From: Chitinophagales bacterium
GTDB lineage: Bacteria > Bacteroidota > Bacteroidia > Chitinophagales > Saprospiraceae
Assembly: GCA_013298955.1 (NCBI GenBank)
Contig: JAAFJT010000003.1
Span: forward strand, 62,001-126,000
DNA length: 64,000 bases
Reading direction: 5' to 3'
Below, piece after piece: positions 63,095 to 64,000 of this stretch. Numbering within the stretch: the stretch's first letter is position 1; every line of letters begins with the position of its first letter. Below the pieces are notes generated by a model, which saw nothing but the letters and a program-made list of their open reading frames with translations, did no database searches and was not told where the DNA came from. The translations under genes and the position numbers were made by a program.

Positions 63095-63547
63095 TTAGTA
63101 ATTCATTCTTTTATCAGAAACATTCACATCAATTTCAATCGGATAGGGACGTTCTATTGCTGTATTTTGTTTTTTAGATGGTTTCAAATATTCCAAAAGC
63201 AACTTTTGATGCCGCAATTTAAAGGTCGAATCGCTCGAAGTCAAATGATTGACTTTCAACAATTGCAATCTTTTTTGATGTTTTTGTGCCATCAACATCG
63301 CCGTTGTATCCACCAAACGGTCTTGAAAAAGCAGCCAACCGACTATCAAAACCAAGCAAATACAACCACCGCTGACCCAAATTTCTGTTAAACTCGGCTC
63401 TTTACGTTGTTTTTCAAGGATTAAAATCGGTTGTTTTTCAATCATCGGGGGTTTTGGAATCGGAAAATCCGCAGGCAAATGAGCATCCAACAACGGTTGC
63501 AATTGTAACCACCCACTATCTTCTAATGAATTATAATTTGTATTCAT
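63095..63547 (-). CDS. Small single-span membrane protein, candidate anti-sigma factor
   Basis: 150 residues. One membrane helix, IWVSGGCICLVLIVGWLLF (about 57-75), separates an N-terminal part with Pro-rich sequence (ADFPIPKPPMIEKQPILILE) and a basic C-terminal part. The gene starts inside the end of the sigma-factor gene (17-base overlap, 63531-63547), so it is probably translated with it. That position, and the layout of a short cytosolic N-domain, one helix and an outside domain, are those of anti-sigma factors; no zinc-type or other anti-sigma domain is recognisable, so the function is inferred from context. Confidence 0.6.
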   Translation of the reverse strand: MNTNYNSLEDSGWLQLQPLLDAHLPADFPIPKPPMIEKQPILILEKQRKEPSLTEIWVSGGCICLVLIVGWLLFQDRLVDTTAMLMAQKHQKRLQLLKVNHLTSSDSTFKLRHQKLLLEYLKPSKKQNTAIERPYPIEIDVNVSDKRMNY

Positions 63548-64000
63548 TTTGATTTATATTTATAACTGCTTGGTTTGCAGGATTTAGTAAGATTTGTTTC
63601 AAAAAAGAACGCGATTCAGTCAACGTCCTTTCAATAGTTTCATTCGTTAGATTCATAGAACGCGCAATATCTGTTACAGAAATACCTTCCACAATCCGCG
63701 CTTTTACGATTTTTTGTTGACTGGGATGCAGCACTTCCAAGAGTTGAAGCCGCGCTTTCCAATTTAATTGCGCTAAAGATAGTTCCGTACCGCGCATATC
63801 ATGCGTTTCAAAAAAAATAAAATTTAAAATTTGGGTATCATTTTGATACGCTTCACAAAGGCTTTTGTAAATACATTTTTGAATATCTTTTACAGAAACA
63901 CTTTGTGTAATAAATTGATTTTCAATGACTTCTTTAAAAAAAATCATAAAACCGGCATTCACAATTTTCAATCCTTCTTGCAAATCGGGTGTATACGCAG
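63531..64000 (-). CDS. ECF-like RNA polymerase sigma factor (5' end beyond window)
   Basis: The frame stays open to base 64000, so the start is missing; TTG 63983 is merely the first possible start inside the window. The visible 155 residues are a partial region 2 (FMIFFKEVIENQFI, then DIQKCIYKSLCEAYQND) and region 4 with HPSQQKIVKARIVEGISVTD and IARSMNLTNETIERTL, a helix-turn-helix typical of ECF sigma factors (region 4.2). It overlaps the following small membrane protein by 17 bases. The pair would respond to an envelope signal; this is a suggestion from layout. Confidence 0.75.
   Translation of the reverse strand, partial: AYTPDLQEGLKIVNAGFMIFFKEVIENQFITQSVSVKDIQKCIYKSLCEAYQNDTQILNFIFFETHDMRGTELSLAQLNWKARLQLLEVLHPSQQKIVKARIVEGISVTDIARSMNLTNETIERTLTESRSFLKQILLNPANQAVININQNEYKL

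Overview
The window is AT-rich chromosomal DNA from a member of the Bacteroidota. Evidence for this is a PorP/SprF-family type IX secretion protein, a PD40/OmpA partner, a secreted protein with a C-terminal type IX sorting domain, DUF4270, DUF4290, DUF2795, WbqC and ribosomal THX proteins, -7 boxes of the form TAnnTTTG, and almost no Shine-Dalgarno sequences. An environmental Saprospiria/Chitinophagia-like lineage fits, but I cannot fix the genus. No rRNA, tRNA, phage, transposase or CRISPR array was recognised.

Layout. 0-6 kb: purine amidotransferase, thioesterase, SH3-like secreted protein and ferredoxin (with a 127-bp tandem duplication of its 3' end). 5.6-9 kb: PorP/SprF and a TPR-PD40-OmpA protein, both cell-envelope/T9SS associated. 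9-16 kb: nadB, an outer-membrane barrel and a 1046-aa TPR protein. 16-21 kb: XdhC and MOSC (molybdenum-enzyme accessory functions), a DoxX-like protein, HMG-CoA lyase and a GNAT enzyme. 21.5-25.5 kb: infB with a giant low-complexity N-terminus. 26-31 kb: O-antigen ligase-like protein, lpxB, DUF2795 protein and a Mpl-like ligase. 31-33.5 kb: a T9SS cargo and a small secreted protein. 34-40 kb: ATP synthase genes atpB-E-F-H-(unknown gene)-A-G; atpD and atpC are not here. 40-42 kb: an AbiEii-like nucleotidyltransferase with a small partner, and an arginyltransferase-like protein. 42-50 kb: flippase-like protein, panC, a half-length GT5 glycogen-synthase-like protein, DUF4270 lipoprotein and glmS. 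50-60 kb: DUF4290, ribosomal protein THX, TraB-like, nucleotidyltransferase, WbqC, LpxR-like, leuA, a helical protein and a Bcp peroxiredoxin. 60-64 kb: DUF2306, nusA, rimP, and a sigma/anti-sigma-like pair running off the right edge.

The gene content is mostly core metabolism and envelope biogenesis. The remarkable part is between the genes. A large share of the gaps carry long inverted repeats that fall into several recurring sequence families, here called A to G. Family A is a roughly 100-180 bp hairpin with ends ATTGGAACGCGGATGAC, in 8 copies. Family B is a 31-33 bp palindrome with core TTTGGAGGGTTT, in 8 locations plus relatives with other arms. Family C is a long imperfect hairpin. D is an ACATAGG-rich inverted repeat. 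E has GGATTGG-type arms. F and G have conserved ends around different inner palindromes. Within families the two arms change together, which preserves pairing, and some elements are nested inside others. Several sit inside the atp operon. This modular palindrome system is the best candidate in the window for something not yet well described.
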